Source: Burkholderiales bacterium
Lineage (GTDB): Bacteria > Pseudomonadota > Gammaproteobacteria > Burkholderiales > Burkholderiaceae
Direction: 5' to 3'
Assembly (NCBI GenBank): GCA_026225235.1
Contig: JAMFSK010000105.1
Location: forward strand, 1 to 47,004
DNA: 47,004 nucleotides
The position numbers were made by a program, and so were the translations under genes. Position 1 is the stretch's first letter; each line of letters starts with the position of its first letter. Below the pieces are notes generated by a model that was not told the origin of the DNA, did no database searches, and saw only the letters and a program-made list of their open reading frames with translations. Of this stretch, positions 38,331 to 47,004 are shown piece by piece.

Positions 38331-38373
38331 TTCTGGTAGCGCGGCCGGCGCAAGGCCGGCATCGCCACCAGAA
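38331..38373. repeat. Long intergenic inverted repeat
   Basis: Arms TTCTGGTAGCGCGGCCGGC and GCCGGCATCGCCACCAGAA pair over 19 positions with three mismatches, around a 5-base loop. No T-run on either strand. It lies between tesA and the lipoprotein gene, both on the minus strand. Confidence 0.7.
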
Positions 38374-38477
38374 ATCGCGCGCAGCTTCGGTTGAGGTCGC
38401 TTGTTGCGTTCGCTCTGCGAGCCGTAGCAAAGACAGCAATCGCGATGCCTGCGAAGGAAATAAAAGAGAAAACGATG

Positions 38478-39188
38478 CTATGAGGCTGCGTGGGGCGGGG
38501 CGTTCTTCAGCAGCGGCCGCACGACTGGCCAGATGTTGTCGAGCAGTTTAGGCTGGGCCGCCGAGGTCGGATGGATCTGGTCGGACTGGAACAGGCTCGG
38601 GTCGTCGACCAGCCCGTCGAGCAGAAATGGCACATAGGCCGTGTGATATTGACCGGCTAGTTGGCCAAATGCGTGGAAGAATTTTTCGGAATAATCAGGG
38701 CCGTAGTTCGGCGGAATGCGCATGCCGATCATCACGACCTTCGCGCCTGCCGCCTGCGATGCCGTGATGATCGCGGCCAGGTTCGAGGTCGAGAGCGTCA
38801 GCGGAATGCCACGGAGCGCATCGTTTGCGCCCAGTTCGACCATGACGATGGCCGGGTGGACGCGCGCGAGAATCGCGGGCAGTCGCGTTTTGCCGCCCTC
38901 GGTGGTCTCGCCGCTGATGCTGGCATTCACGACGTTATAATTCAACTCCGTCTGGGCAAGGCGTTTGCGCATCAATGCGACCCAGCCAGTATCGCGGTCC
39001 AGACCATATTCTGCAGACAGGCTGTCGCCGAGGACCACGATCGAGGGCGCTGCTGCCGCCGCTGTCGCGGATGAGGACGAAGCACTGGCCGATGCGGATG
39101 CGCTTGCCGCGATACCATCGACGGGTGCGCCCGCCAAGGCGAGCCACGCTGCGACACCTGCCCACCGTGCGATGTTGCGCACGGCCAT
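38478..39188 (-). CDS. tesA: SGNH-hydrolase TesA-like esterase/thioesterase
   Basis: Periplasmic esterase/acyl-thioesterase I/lysophospholipase type. SGNH blocks: VVLGDSLSAEYG (nucleophile Ser), SGETTEGG (Gly), GANDALRG (Asn) and DQIHPTSAAQ (Asp/His pair). A signal peptide (MAVRNIARWAGVAAWLALAG...) is followed by an unusual Ala/Ser alternating stretch, ASASASASASSSS, before the domain. I use ATG 39188 (236 aa); an alternative ATG at 39236 adds 16 residues. It is divergent from ybbA, as in E. coli. The starts are only 46 bases apart, so each promoter must overlap the other gene. The physiological substrate is unclear. Confidence 0.88.
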   Translation of the reverse strand: MAVRNIARWAGVAAWLALAGAPVDGIAASASASASASSSSATAAAAAPSIVVLGDSLSAEYGLDRDTGWVALMRKRLAQTELNYNVVNASISGETTEGGKTRLPAILARVHPAIVMVELGANDALRGIPLTLSTSNLAAIITASQAAGAKVVMIGMRIPPNYGPDYSEKFFHAFGQLAGQYHTAYVPFLLDGLVDDPSLFQSDQIHPTSAAQPKLLDNIWPVVRPLLKNAPPHAAS

Positions 39189-39234
39189 CCGCGCCGACCC
39201 TATCCGGCCCCGCAGGGCCAACCGATTCGACACC

Positions 39235-39924
39235 ATGCAAAACACGCTTGATCCGATCATTGCAGTAGAAGGTTTGCGTAAGGTTGTTCGTGATGCTACG
39301 GGAGAATTGACGATCCTCGACGACATTGGCTTTGTCGTGATGCCCGGCAGCAGTGTGGCGATCGTCGGCGCCTCGGGCTCGGGCAAGTCGACTCTGTTGG
39401 GCCTACTGGCGGGTTTGGACACGGCTAGCGCGGGTTCGGTTCGCCTGTTCGGTGAAGACCTCACCCAGCTCGACGAGGACCGCCGTGCGGCCCTGCGTAG
39501 CGGCCGTGTGGGTTTCGTATTCCAGTCATTTCAGCTGATGCCGCATCTGACCGCGCTCGAGAATGTGATGTTGCCGCTCGAACTGCGTGGCGAGACACGC
39601 GATGCGGTCGAACGCGCGACGGATCTGCTCGCGCGCGTTGGGCTCAAGGCGCGTACGGCCCACTACCCGAAGCATCTGTCGGGCGGCGAGCAGCAACGTG
39701 TCGCGCTGGCGCGTGCATTCGTGAGCGGGCCGGATATCCTGTTTGCCGATGAACCGACCGGTAGCCTCGATGCGGCGAATGGCGAGGCCGTCATCAATCT
39801 GATGTTCGAACTCAATCGTGCCAGCGGGGCAACCTTGATCCTGGTCACCCACGACATCGAGCTTGCAAGCCGGTGCGACACGACAATCACGATCGAGGCA
39901 GGCCGGCTGCGCGCCGCGGCCTGA
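39235..39924 (+). CDS. ybbA: ABC transporter ATP-binding protein YbbA
   Basis: LolD/MacB-type ATPase of 229 residues. Walker A GASGSGKST, Q-loop FVFQSFQLMPHLTALENV, signature [15 protein letters not shown], Walker B LFADEPTGSLD and H-loop LVTHD are intact. In E. coli ybbA is divergent from tesA and followed by the large permease gene ybbP. Here tesA is kept but pgi, on the opposite strand, follows directly, so no permease partner is adjacent. The ATPase must work with a permease encoded elsewhere, or alone. ATG 39235 shares its CATG with a minus-strand ATG. No strong Shine-Dalgarno is visible. Confidence 0.86.
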   Translation: MQNTLDPIIAVEGLRKVVRDATGELTILDDIGFVVMPGSSVAIVGASGSGKSTLLGLLAGLDTASAGSVRLFGEDLTQLDEDRRAALRSGRVGFVFQSFQLMPHLTALENVMLPLELRGETRDAVERATDLLARVGLKARTAHYPKHLSGGEQQRVALARAFVSGPDILFADEPTGSLDAANGEAVINLMFELNRASGATLILVTHDIELASRCDTTITIEAGRLRAAA

Positions 39925-39953
39925 TCCTCGGACCCGTCTTTGATGTCCGCGTG

Positions 39954-41582
39954 TTACGCGCGGCCTGCCTTGGCACGCGCCTTGGCGATCAGCGCCGTCG
40001 TCGACGAATCATGCTTCGTCGGCGCAACCGGTTTCTCGGCAACCAGATCAGCCTCGACGACCTTGCCGAGGATCTTACCGAGCTCGACGCCCCACTGGTC
40101 GAACGAGTTCACGTTCCAGATCGTCCCTTGCACGAGCACCTTGTGTTCATACAGGGCGATCAGCGCGCCGAGGCTTGCCGGCGTCAATTCATCCATGATG
40201 ATCGTCGTGCTAGGCCGGTTACCCGGAAACACGATATGCGGCACGAGATCAGGGCGATCGGGGCCGGCGATCTTCTCGGCTTCGGCAACCGTGCGTCCCA
40301 GCATCAAGGCTTCGCTCTGCGCGAAGCAGTTCGCCAGTAACTTGTCGTGATGGTTCGGCAGCGGATGCTCGGCTGTCAATACCGCGACGAAGTCGATCGG
40401 AATCAGCGTCGGACCCTGGTGGATCATCTGGAAGAAAGCGTGCTGGCCGTTCGTGCCTGGCTCACCCCAGATCACGGCAGCGGTCGGGTAGTCGACCATC
40501 GAACCGTCGAGTTCGGCCGACTTGCCATTGCTTTCCATCTCGAGCTGCTGGAGATAGGACGGCAGGAAATGCATCGCTTCCGAATACGGCGCGACAAGCT
40601 GACTCTGCGAGCCGAAGAAATTCCGGTACCAGATGCCGAGCAGGCCCATCACGACCGGCAGATTGCGTTCGAGCGGGGCTTCGCAGAAATGGCGGTCCAT
40701 CCGTTCGGCACCGGAGAGCAGCGCATCGAAATGCTTCGGACCGATCGCCAGCATGATCGACAAGCCGACCGCCGACCACAGCGAGTAGCGGCCGCCAACC
40801 CAATCCCACATCTGGAAGACGTTCTCGGCCGCGATCCCGAACTTCACGACTTCAGCGGTATTCGCCGACACGCCGACGAAGTGCTTGGCCATATTCGCTT
40901 CTGACACGCCGTTGCGAACCAGCCATTCGCGCAGCGAGCGCGCATTGGTCATGGTTTCCTGCGTCGTGAAGGTCTTCGAGACGATCACAGCCAGCGTCGT
41001 TTCAGGGTCGATCTGTTCGAGTACACGTTGCAGATCGGCGCCGTCGACGTTTGAGACGAAGTAGCTCTTGAGCTTCGGATCGGCGAAATGATGAAGCGCA
41101 TGCGTGACCATCTTCGGGCCGAGGTCCGAGCCACCGATACCGATATTGACGATATGGCGAATCGGTTTGCCGGTGTGGCCGACCCAGGCGCCGCTGCGGA
41201 CCTTGTCGGCGAACACCGTCATCTTGACGCGCTCAGCCTGGACCTCTTTCGCGAAGGGTGCGTTGACGTCGGTCGAACGCAGGGCCACGTGGAGCACGGC
41301 GCGCTTTTCGGTCGGGTTGACGATCTCGCCCGCGAACATCGCGTCGCGGCGGGCTTCGACGCCAGCGGCTTCAGCGAGTTCGATCAGCAGCGGCAGCGTC
41401 CTGTCGTCGATCCGGTGCTTGGAGAAGTCGAAGCCGAGGCCGGCGCCCGAGATCGTGAAGCGGTCGACGCGCTTCGGGGTCTCTTTGTCTTCGGCGGCAA
41501 ACCAGTCGCGCAAATGCGTGTCGCGAATCTGTTGATAGTGCGCTTCGAGCGCGGTCCAGGCAGGCAGTGATTTCAAGGTCAT
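39954..41582 (-). CDS. pgi: Glucose-6-phosphate isomerase
   Basis: Cytoplasmic glycolytic enzyme interconverting glucose-6-phosphate and fructose-6-phosphate. Family landmarks: [29 protein letters not shown] (phosphate site), [31 protein letters not shown] with catalytic residues, and the closing signature [12 protein letters not shown]. It has 542 residues, the normal length (E. coli 549). The start at 41582 gives [18 protein letters not shown]. It is convergent with ybbA, 29 bases away. A TATACT -10 lies 80 bases upstream. Confidence 0.97.
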   Translation of the reverse strand: MTLKSLPAWTALEAHYQQIRDTHLRDWFAAEDKETPKRVDRFTISGAGLGFDFSKHRIDDRTLPLLIELAEAAGVEARRDAMFAGEIVNPTEKRAVLHVALRSTDVNAPFAKEVQAERVKMTVFADKVRSGAWVGHTGKPIRHIVNIGIGGSDLGPKMVTHALHHFADPKLKSYFVSNVDGADLQRVLEQIDPETTLAVIVSKTFTTQETMTNARSLREWLVRNGVSEANMAKHFVGVSANTAEVVKFGIAAENVFQMWDWVGGRYSLWSAVGLSIMLAIGPKHFDALLSGAERMDRHFCEAPLERNLPVVMGLLGIWYRNFFGSQSQLVAPYSEAMHFLPSYLQQLEMESNGKSAELDGSMVDYPTAAVIWGEPGTNGQHAFFQMIHQGPTLIPIDFVAVLTAEHPLPNHHDKLLANCFAQSEALMLGRTVAEAEKIAGPDRPDLVPHIVFPGNRPSTTIIMDELTPASLGALIALYEHKVLVQGTIWNVNSFDQWGVELGKILGKVVEADLVAEKPVAPTKHDSSTTALIAKARAKAGRA

Positions 41583-41912
41583 GGCAGCTCAGTCAGGCGA
41601 GACATAACAGGAAAGGACGCTTCCGGAATACACCCGGAAGGAAGCCGGCGGCAAGACATGCAGTATAGCGAGAGCGGATGACAGGCTCTACAGCGCGAGC
41701 ACCCCGTTAGCCATCCGGCTTAACCGAACGTTAGCCGATCGGCGGGGCTTGCGCAGTGCAAGTTCCAGGAGGCAGGTGCTCCGGGGCCCGCATCCCGTGC
41801 ATCAGGTCTGTGGCACAGCGGGGGGGAGCGGAATGGCTGAGTCGTCGTTCTGGCGCGAGGTGAGGCCACATGCTGCGGTGCCCGCACGCATGACGATGAG
41901 CTTTACATTCGC
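41583..41912 (-). other. 330-bp region between nnr and pgi
   Basis: Holds the pgi leader, with a 7-bp hairpin (CTTCCGG/CCGGAAG, 41620-41640) and a -10-like TATACT on the minus strand (41662-41667), and beyond it the end of nnr. No gene or terminator is recognised. Confidence 0.5.
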
Positions 41913-43502
41913 TCAATAGGCATGCGCAAGCTGGTTCAGCAAACGCCTGAACATCGGCGCCAGTTCGCCCGCAGTCAGCCCGGCTGGTCCTTCGCCTTGC
42001 GCAGCGAGTGCTTCGGCCGCGCGGCCGTGCAGAAACACGCCCGCACACGCCGCATCGAACGCGCTCATGCGCTGTGCCAGTAACGCTCCAATCATGCCGC
42101 CGAGCACATCCCCTGAACCGCCTGTCGCGAGCCCCGCATTGCCGGTCGGATTGACCGCGACATGCCGCCCGTCTGCCGATGCAATGACCGTTCCCGAACC
42201 TTTCAACACGATTGTCGCGCGATAACGGGATGCCAACGTCCGCGCGCTGCGCAGCCGGTCCTGCTCGATCCCCGCGACATCCGTGCCGAGCAGCCGCGCG
42301 GCCTCGAGCGGGTGGGGCGTGAGCACGGCTTTGTCAGGATGGTCTCTGAGCAGCGTGGCCGCCTCGGGGTCGCGCGCGAGCCAGTTGAGCGCATCGGCAT
42401 CGATCACCTTTGCGCAGTCGACCGCCAGGGCGCGATGCAGCGTGTCGCGCGCGGCGTCGCTCTGGCCCATGCCGCAGCCGATCGCGAGCGCGCTCATGCG
42501 CTCGAGCGAGAGGCCGTCGACCTGATCGAGCATCAGTTCGGGGTGCGGCGGATCGTAGGTCGGGCGCTCGTTGCCGAGAAAACCGACATGGATCTTGCCC
42601 GCGCCGGCATACAGCGCTGCGCGCGCGGCGAGAATCGGGGCGCCCATCATGCCGTTGGCGCCGCCGATGATAGCGAGTGTGCCAAAGGTGCCCTTGTTGG
42701 CACTGGCCGACCGTCTGGCGAGATGGGGCGCAAAGGCAGGCGGCCCATTGAGCACTGGCAAGCGCTCGCCGCCGTCCCCCTGATGCGAAACCGAGGGATC
42801 TTGCAGATACGCGTCAAGTCCGATGGGCGCGATGAAAACTTCGCCTGCGAAATCCCGCCCCCGGCCCGTGAAGAGGCCCGGCTTGGCCGCAATGAAGGTC
42901 AGCGTATGCGTGGCGGTGACGGGCGTGCCGCCGCCGACGGCCTGGCCCGTGTCGCTGTTGATGCCGCTCGGTACATCGAGGGCAAGAATCGGCAAATGGG
43001 CAGCACGTGCATCGGCGAAACGGTGGGCAAAGGCTGCAAAAGGAGAGTCGGCGTCGCCCGGAAAGGCCCGTTCAAGCCCGATGCCGAACACACCGTCGAC
43101 CAGCCACGCGCAGTCGTCGAGCGAGGCGGGCAATGCCGAGTCGATCCTGACGCCGGCGGCGCGCGCATTGGCGAGGGCCCAGCGTGCATCGTCAGGCTTG
43201 ACGTCGACCGGCAACGCGACCCCAACCGCAAAGCCATGCCGCTTGAGTTCGACCGCGGCGACCAGGGCATCGCCGCCATTGTTGCCAGGGCCCGCTGCAA
43301 ACCAGACGCTGCGATGACGCGAAGGCAGATTGGCCAGGCGGTGCGCAAGAAACTGGGCGGCGGCCGCCCCCGCACGCGCCATCAGCGTGTGCGGGGGTAG
43401 GCTCGCCTGCGCGGTGCGCTCGACTTCACGCAGCGCTTCGATCGTATAGAGGGGGAGCGAGCGGTCCAGCGGCGAAACGATCTGATCGGCTTGAGCGGTC
43501 AT
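41913..43502 (-). CDS. nnr: Bifunctional NAD(P)HX epimerase/dehydratase
   Basis: Metabolite-repair enzyme that restores hydrated NADH and NADPH. The N-terminal epimerase domain (YjeF-N) shows ARAGAAAAQFLAHRL, FAAGPGNNGGDALVAAVELKRHG and a VDGVFGIGL segment. The C-terminal ADP-dependent dehydratase domain shows KGTFGTLAIIGG, MMGAPILAARAALYAGAGK, LTPHPLEAARLLG and NPTGNAGLATGGSGDVLGG. It has 529 residues, matching the fused E. coli protein (515). The start is ATG 43502. dadA ends 12 bases upstream on the same strand, so the two are probably co-transcribed; no functional link is evident. Confidence 0.95.
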   Translation of the reverse strand: MTAQADQIVSPLDRSLPLYTIEALREVERTAQASLPPHTLMARAGAAAAQFLAHRLANLPSRHRSVWFAAGPGNNGGDALVAAVELKRHGFAVGVALPVDVKPDDARWALANARAAGVRIDSALPASLDDCAWLVDGVFGIGLERAFPGDADSPFAAFAHRFADARAAHLPILALDVPSGINSDTGQAVGGGTPVTATHTLTFIAAKPGLFTGRGRDFAGEVFIAPIGLDAYLQDPSVSHQGDGGERLPVLNGPPAFAPHLARRSASANKGTFGTLAIIGGANGMMGAPILAARAALYAGAGKIHVGFLGNERPTYDPPHPELMLDQVDGLSLERMSALAIGCGMGQSDAARDTLHRALAVDCAKVIDADALNWLARDPEAATLLRDHPDKAVLTPHPLEAARLLGTDVAGIEQDRLRSARTLASRYRATIVLKGSGTVIASADGRHVAVNPTGNAGLATGGSGDVLGGMIGALLAQRMSAFDAACAGVFLHGRAAEALAAQGEGPAGLTAGELAPMFRRLLNQLAHAY

Positions 43503-43514
43503 GGCGGGGCATCG

Positions 43515-44861
43515 TCATCGGTGATCTGAACGGGAGGTGTGCGGTCCGCCAACACTGAACCTTGCCGGCGAAATGGCCGCGAGCGAATCGGCGTCGAGTT
43601 CGGCTGGCTGGCCGCTGACCAGATCGGCGACGACCTTGGCCGTGCCACAAGCGAGGCCCCAGCCGCCGGGGCCATGTCCGGCATTGATAAACAGACGCGG
43701 ATGCGCCGTCGCACCGGTCACCGGCAGACCATCGGGCGACATCAGCGTGATGCCGTCCCAGTCGCGCAAAGCCGAGAGTTTGGCCGCGCCGGGCACCCAG
43801 GTATGGCCCGCCTGGCCGAGTGTCTCGAGTGCGCGCTCGCGCAGCTTGGGCTCGGTCGGCCGAAATGTCTTGCGCTGGGCCTGAACCAGCGGCGCGCTGG
43901 CGAAACGCATGCGGTTGTGCAGGCGGCTGATCGTCACGCGGCTCTCGTAGTCGACCACGGTCATATGCGGCGCGTGTTCTTCATAGCCGATCGGCGCGGT
44001 CAGGGCATGCACGCGCACCGGATACAGCGGCACGCGCAGGCCGGCTTCTTTGAGCAGGGGCTGGCTGCCGGCACCTGCTGCGATGACGAGGGCGTCGCCC
44101 GCGATGGTCTCGGTGCGGGTCGTTTTCGACGACGCGCCTTCCTGATCGGGGGCGAGGTGCACGACCACCCGTTCGGATTCGAGCTTGAACGAGAGGGCGC
44201 GTCGGCCGAGCGCGAACTGAACCTCGTTCTCCTCAAGCAGCGTCTTGAGCTGCTTGGTGAACAAGGGGCAGTTCGCACTGCGCTCGTAAGGAAAGAACAC
44301 TCCGCCCGCCAGCGCTTCGATTTTCGGGACCGAGGGCTCGATCGTCCGGCACCCGTCAGGGTCGAGGACCTGATGCGGATAGTCGAATTGCTGAAGCAGG
44401 CTCAGGCCAGCGGCCGCCTGCTTCAGCTCGCGAGGCGAGCGAAACAGGTGCAGCACGCCTTCGCGCTGTTCGAACTCCATCGCATGACGTGCTTCGGTTT
44501 CGCTGAGCAGACGGCGCGACAGTTCGACCAGGGGACGCAAGCGGACGCATTGCTGGGCAAAGCGCTCGGGCTCGCGTTCGACGTTGAGGTGGCGCACAAA
44601 GCTGCGCGCCACGGCGCTGAGTCCGGGCTGATAGATCATGCCGCTACGCGAGCCGAACAGCATCTGGCGCAGGCCGAAGCTCAGGCCGGGGCCGAACCAG
44701 ACGTCGAGCGGCGTGGGCAGCACGAGGCCGCCCTGACCGAAGCTGGCTTCCTGCGCCACAGTCGCATGCTGTTCGATCACACACACGCGATGACCCGCGG
44801 CGCGCAATTGATACGCGGTGGTAACGCCGGTCAAGCCGCCGCCAATAACAATTACATCCAT
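43515..44861 (-). CDS. dadA: FAD-dependent D-amino acid dehydrogenase DadA
   Basis: Membrane-associated flavoprotein that oxidises D-amino acids (D-alanine best) and passes electrons to the respiratory chain. The N-terminal FAD-binding motif VIVIGGGLTGVTTAYQL (residues about 3-19) is followed by the family text ASFGQGGLVLPTPLDVW. The C-terminal AGHGPGGWGLACGTAKVVADL closes the DAO fold. I choose ATG 44861 (448 aa) because the flavin motif must be near the start; the longer frame is not conserved. The family is ~430 residues. No racemase gene is adjacent, so other DAO-type substrates are possible. It is divergent from purL and upstream of nnr. Confidence 0.87.
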   Translation of the reverse strand: MDVIVIGGGLTGVTTAYQLRAAGHRVCVIEQHATVAQEASFGQGGLVLPTPLDVWFGPGLSFGLRQMLFGSRSGMIYQPGLSAVARSFVRHLNVEREPERFAQQCVRLRPLVELSRRLLSETEARHAMEFEQREGVLHLFRSPRELKQAAAGLSLLQQFDYPHQVLDPDGCRTIEPSVPKIEALAGGVFFPYERSANCPLFTKQLKTLLEENEVQFALGRRALSFKLESERVVVHLAPDQEGASSKTTRTETIAGDALVIAAGAGSQPLLKEAGLRVPLYPVRVHALTAPIGYEEHAPHMTVVDYESRVTISRLHNRMRFASAPLVQAQRKTFRPTEPKLRERALETLGQAGHTWVPGAAKLSALRDWDGITLMSPDGLPVTGATAHPRLFINAGHGPGGWGLACGTAKVVADLVSGQPAELDADSLAAISPARFSVGGPHTSRSDHR

Positions 44862-45200
44862 GACTAGTAGGAAGCCGGGTCGCTGCACTGCGTTCGGGAA
44901 GCGCCGGGCACCGTCGAAGCGACGTGCCGGGAAGCGCGCAATCATAGCGCGGATGCCGTTTTGCCGAAAGCCGCGCCGCGGGTCGGACGTTCATCCACCA
45001 CGTGTTCCAGGCGCCCCGCGAGGCCCCGGCAAAGCTTGCCGATCGAGGGTGCGCGGCAGCACGGGTCGCCCGGTCGGAAGTACGGCGCAGAGCATCGCAG
45101 GTTATAATCGCCGTCTCTCCAGACTGCCGCGCAAGGCTTTGCAGCCGTCGCGCGACAGGGCGCCCAGCCTTTTAAGCCGCTTCGACCCAGCTCGCACCTC
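44862..45200. other. 339-bp divergent region between dadA and purL
   Basis: Contains the purL promoter candidate near 45103 and, on the left, the unassigned dadA leader. No gene, riboswitch or repeated element is recognised. Confidence 0.5.
45103..45108 (+). promoter_or_regulatory. Candidate -10 element for purL
   Basis: A perfect TATAAT about 93 bases before the purL ATG. The hexamer at -35 (GTACGG) is poor. Confidence 0.5.
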
Positions 45201-47004
45201 ATGGCCCACTTTTCGTACTTCGCCGGCGCTTCAGCCCTTTCCGACTTCCGCAAGGCCCGCCTGTTGGCGACATTGCAAGCGCTCGATGTGGACATCGCCG
45301 ATGTCGAAGGCCGCTATCTGCATTTCGTCACCAGCCTGGTCCCGCTCGAACCGCAAGACAGTGCGCGCCTCGAAGCGTTGCTGACCTACGGCGATCCGTT
45401 TGTGTCGCGCGCCAAGTCTGGCGAATCCTTCCTCGTGATTCCGCGGCTCGGCACGATCTCGCCGTGGGCGAGCAAGGCTAGCGATATCGCGCATAACAGC
45501 GGTCTCACACAAGTGCGCCGGATCGAACGGGGTGTCGAATACACCGTGACGCTCAAGGCGGGCCTCGGCAAGTTGATCGGCAAAACGCGAACGCTGTCGC
45601 CTGAGTCACACCGCGCAGTCGCTGGCGCTTTGCACGATCGCATGACCGAGACAGTGGTCGCGAGCCGGGACGATGCGGCCCATTTGTTCGATGAATTGCC
45701 CGGTCGTCCGATGGCCTCGGTCGATGTGGTGGGTGAGGGTCGCGCGGCACTGGTGGTGGCGAATGCGGATCTGGGTCTCGCGCTCGCGGACGACGAGATC
45801 GACTACCTGGTCGACGCCTTCACGCAGCTGAAGCGCAATCCGACCGACGTCGAACTCATGATGTTCGCGCAGGCGAATAGCGAGCATTGCCGCCACAAGA
45901 TCTTCAACGCGCAGTGGACCATCGACGGCGAGGCGCAGACGAACTCGCTGTTCGGGATGATCAAGTACACCCACCAGCAGAATCCCCAGGGCACGATCGT
46001 CGCGTACTCGGACAACGCGGCGGTGATGGAAGGCGGTCCCGCCGAACATTGGTATCCGGTGGGCGACACGGCGCACGGCCGCGCCTACGGGCGTGCCGAT
46101 GGCGTGCTGCATACGCTGATGAAGGTCGAGACGCACAACCATCCGACCGCAATCTCGCCGTTCCCGGGCGCCGCGACGGGTGCGGGCGGCGAAATCCGCG
46201 ACGAAGGCGCGACGGGGCGGGGTGCAAAGCCGAAAGCGGGCCTGGTCGGTTTCTCGGTCTCGAACCTGCAACTCTCGGAATTGAATAACGCGTGGGAAAC
46301 AGCCTTCGATGCGGGCGTGCCGCTTGCCGAACGTAACCCTGAAGCAACCGCTATGGCTCAGCCGTACGGGCGCCCGGACCGGATTGCCTCGCCGCTCTCG
46401 ATCATGATCGAAGGGCCGATCGGTGGCGCTGCGTTCAATAACGAATTCGGTCGCCCGAATCTGGGTGGCTATTTTCGGGTCTACGAGCAGAACGTGGGTG
46501 GCGTGGTCCGCGGGTATCACAAGCCGATCATGATCGCAGGCGGCATCGGCAATATTGCCGAAGGTCTCACGCACAAGAACGATCTGCCGGCCGGCTCGCT
46601 GCTGATTCAGATTGGCGGCCCCGGTATGCGGATCGGCATGGGCGGCGGCGCGGCGAGTTCGATGGCGACCGGCGCGAACAGTGCCGAACTCGACTTCGAT
46701 TCGGTCCAGCGTGGCAACCCCGAGATTCAACGTCGTGCGCAGGAAGTGATCAACGTCTGCTGGCAGATGGGCGCGGCGAACCCGATCCTGAGCATTCACG
46801 ATGTCGGCGCGGGTGGCCTGTCGAACGCCTTCCCCGAGATCGTCGATGGCGCACAAAAGGGTGCACGTTTCGAACTGACGCGCGTGCCGCTCGAAGAATC
46901 GGGCCTGGCACCGCGCGAAATCTGGAGCAATGAAGCGCAGGAGCGATATGTCCTCGCGATCGCGCCGGCGAGCCTCGCCGATTTCGAGGCGATCTGCGCG
47001 CGTG
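45201..47004 (+). CDS. purL: Phosphoribosylformylglycinamidine synthase PurL, N-terminal part (partial)
   Basis: Purine-pathway amidotransferase, large single-chain type; the window holds about 601 of an expected ~1300-1350 codons and the frame is open to the end. The start [17 protein letters not shown] is at ATG 45201. The N-terminal PurS-like region is followed by a linker with [16 protein letters not shown] and the first ATP-grasp-like (AIRS-type) domain: [31 protein letters not shown], then [12 protein letters not shown] and [18 protein letters not shown]. The glutaminase end is beyond the window. No Shine-Dalgarno is obvious. It is divergent from dadA. Confidence 0.96.
   Translation, partial: MAHFSYFAGASALSDFRKARLLATLQALDVDIADVEGRYLHFVTSLVPLEPQDSARLEALLTYGDPFVSRAKSGESFLVIPRLGTISPWASKASDIAHNSGLTQVRRIERGVEYTVTLKAGLGKLIGKTRTLSPESHRAVAGALHDRMTETVVASRDDAAHLFDELPGRPMASVDVVGEGRAALVVANADLGLALADDEIDYLVDAFTQLKRNPTDVELMMFAQANSEHCRHKIFNAQWTIDGEAQTNSLFGMIKYTHQQNPQGTIVAYSDNAAVMEGGPAEHWYPVGDTAHGRAYGRADGVLHTLMKVETHNHPTAISPFPGAATGAGGEIRDEGATGRGAKPKAGLVGFSVSNLQLSELNNAWETAFDAGVPLAERNPEATAMAQPYGRPDRIASPLSIMIEGPIGGAAFNNEFGRPNLGGYFRVYEQNVGGVVRGYHKPIMIAGGIGNIAEGLTHKNDLPAGSLLIQIGGPGMRIGMGGGAASSMATGANSAELDFDSVQRGNPEIQRRAQEVINVCWQMGAANPILSIHDVGAGGLSNAFPEIVDGAQKGARFELTRVPLEESGLAPREIWSNEAQERYVLAIAPASLADFEAICAR

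Noticed and set aside
45606..46856. A 416-residue open frame opposite purL
   Set aside because: Antisense to the clear PurL frame, which runs off the window end.

Overview
The window is a 47 kb piece of a GC-rich chromosome that reads as a member of the Burkholderiales, most likely Burkholderiaceae. The reasons are gene content and order (panE next to a squalene-synthase-like gene, tig-clpP-clpX-lon-hupB followed by tRNA-Val and tRNA-Asp, ahpC/ahpD beside ompR/envZ) and protein sequences that resemble that group as recalled from memory. The genus cannot be fixed without a search. Almost everything is core chromosome: no integrase, transposase, phage gene, CRISPR array or plasmid gene is visible.

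Layout. 1-4.0 kb: the end of an ABC-F gene (ybiT), a small DUF1289 protein, outer-membrane phospholipase A with a long extra N-terminal region, and the metal importer mntH with a Fur-type operator. 4.1-8.3 kb: a complete putrescine-type ABC importer operon, potFGHI, with a strong hairpin after potF. 8.3-14.7 kb: argE, mfd, ispD and ispF. 14.7-18.7 kb: ahpD, ahpC with an OxyR-like site, envZ, ompR, and a small secreted protein divergent from ompR. 18.9-22.5 kb: panE, tRNA-Leu, an atypical squalene/phytoene-synthase-like protein, and glycerate kinase whose stop codon lies in a 13-bp tandem repeat. 22.7-30.2 kb: the proteostasis block tig, clpP, clpX, lon (with a good sigma-32 promoter), then hupB, tRNA-Val and tRNA-Asp. 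30.2-35.5 kb: a phosphoesterase (phospholipase C/acid phosphatase family) and the heterodimeric ABC exporter mdlAB, lying between tRNA-Asp and ppiD. 35.7-47 kb: ppiD, a small lipoprotein, tesA divergent from ybbA, pgi, the NAD(P)HX repair gene nnr, dadA, and the first 601 codons of purL.

How genes work together. potF/G/H/I form one import system (receptor, ATPase, two permeases). Trigger factor, ClpXP, Lon and PpiD cover folding and proteolysis in cytoplasm and periplasm. AhpC and AhpD look like the mycobacterial-type pair: a CxC-tail peroxiredoxin and a CxxCxxxH reductant. OmpR/EnvZ sense envelope state and sit near envelope genes. ispD and ispF are consecutive MEP-pathway genes; panE serves pantothenate synthesis, argE arginine and purL purines.

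I found no clearly new multi-gene system. The best leads are small: the squalene-synthase homologue whose first Asp-rich motif has become Glu-rich, the altered ligand pocket of PotF, the two-domain phospholipase A, the signal-less phosphoesterase beside mdlAB, and several strong intergenic hairpins and repeats. Start sites were chosen by eye from Shine-Dalgarno spacing and family alignment. Family assignments rest on recognised motifs, not on a database search.
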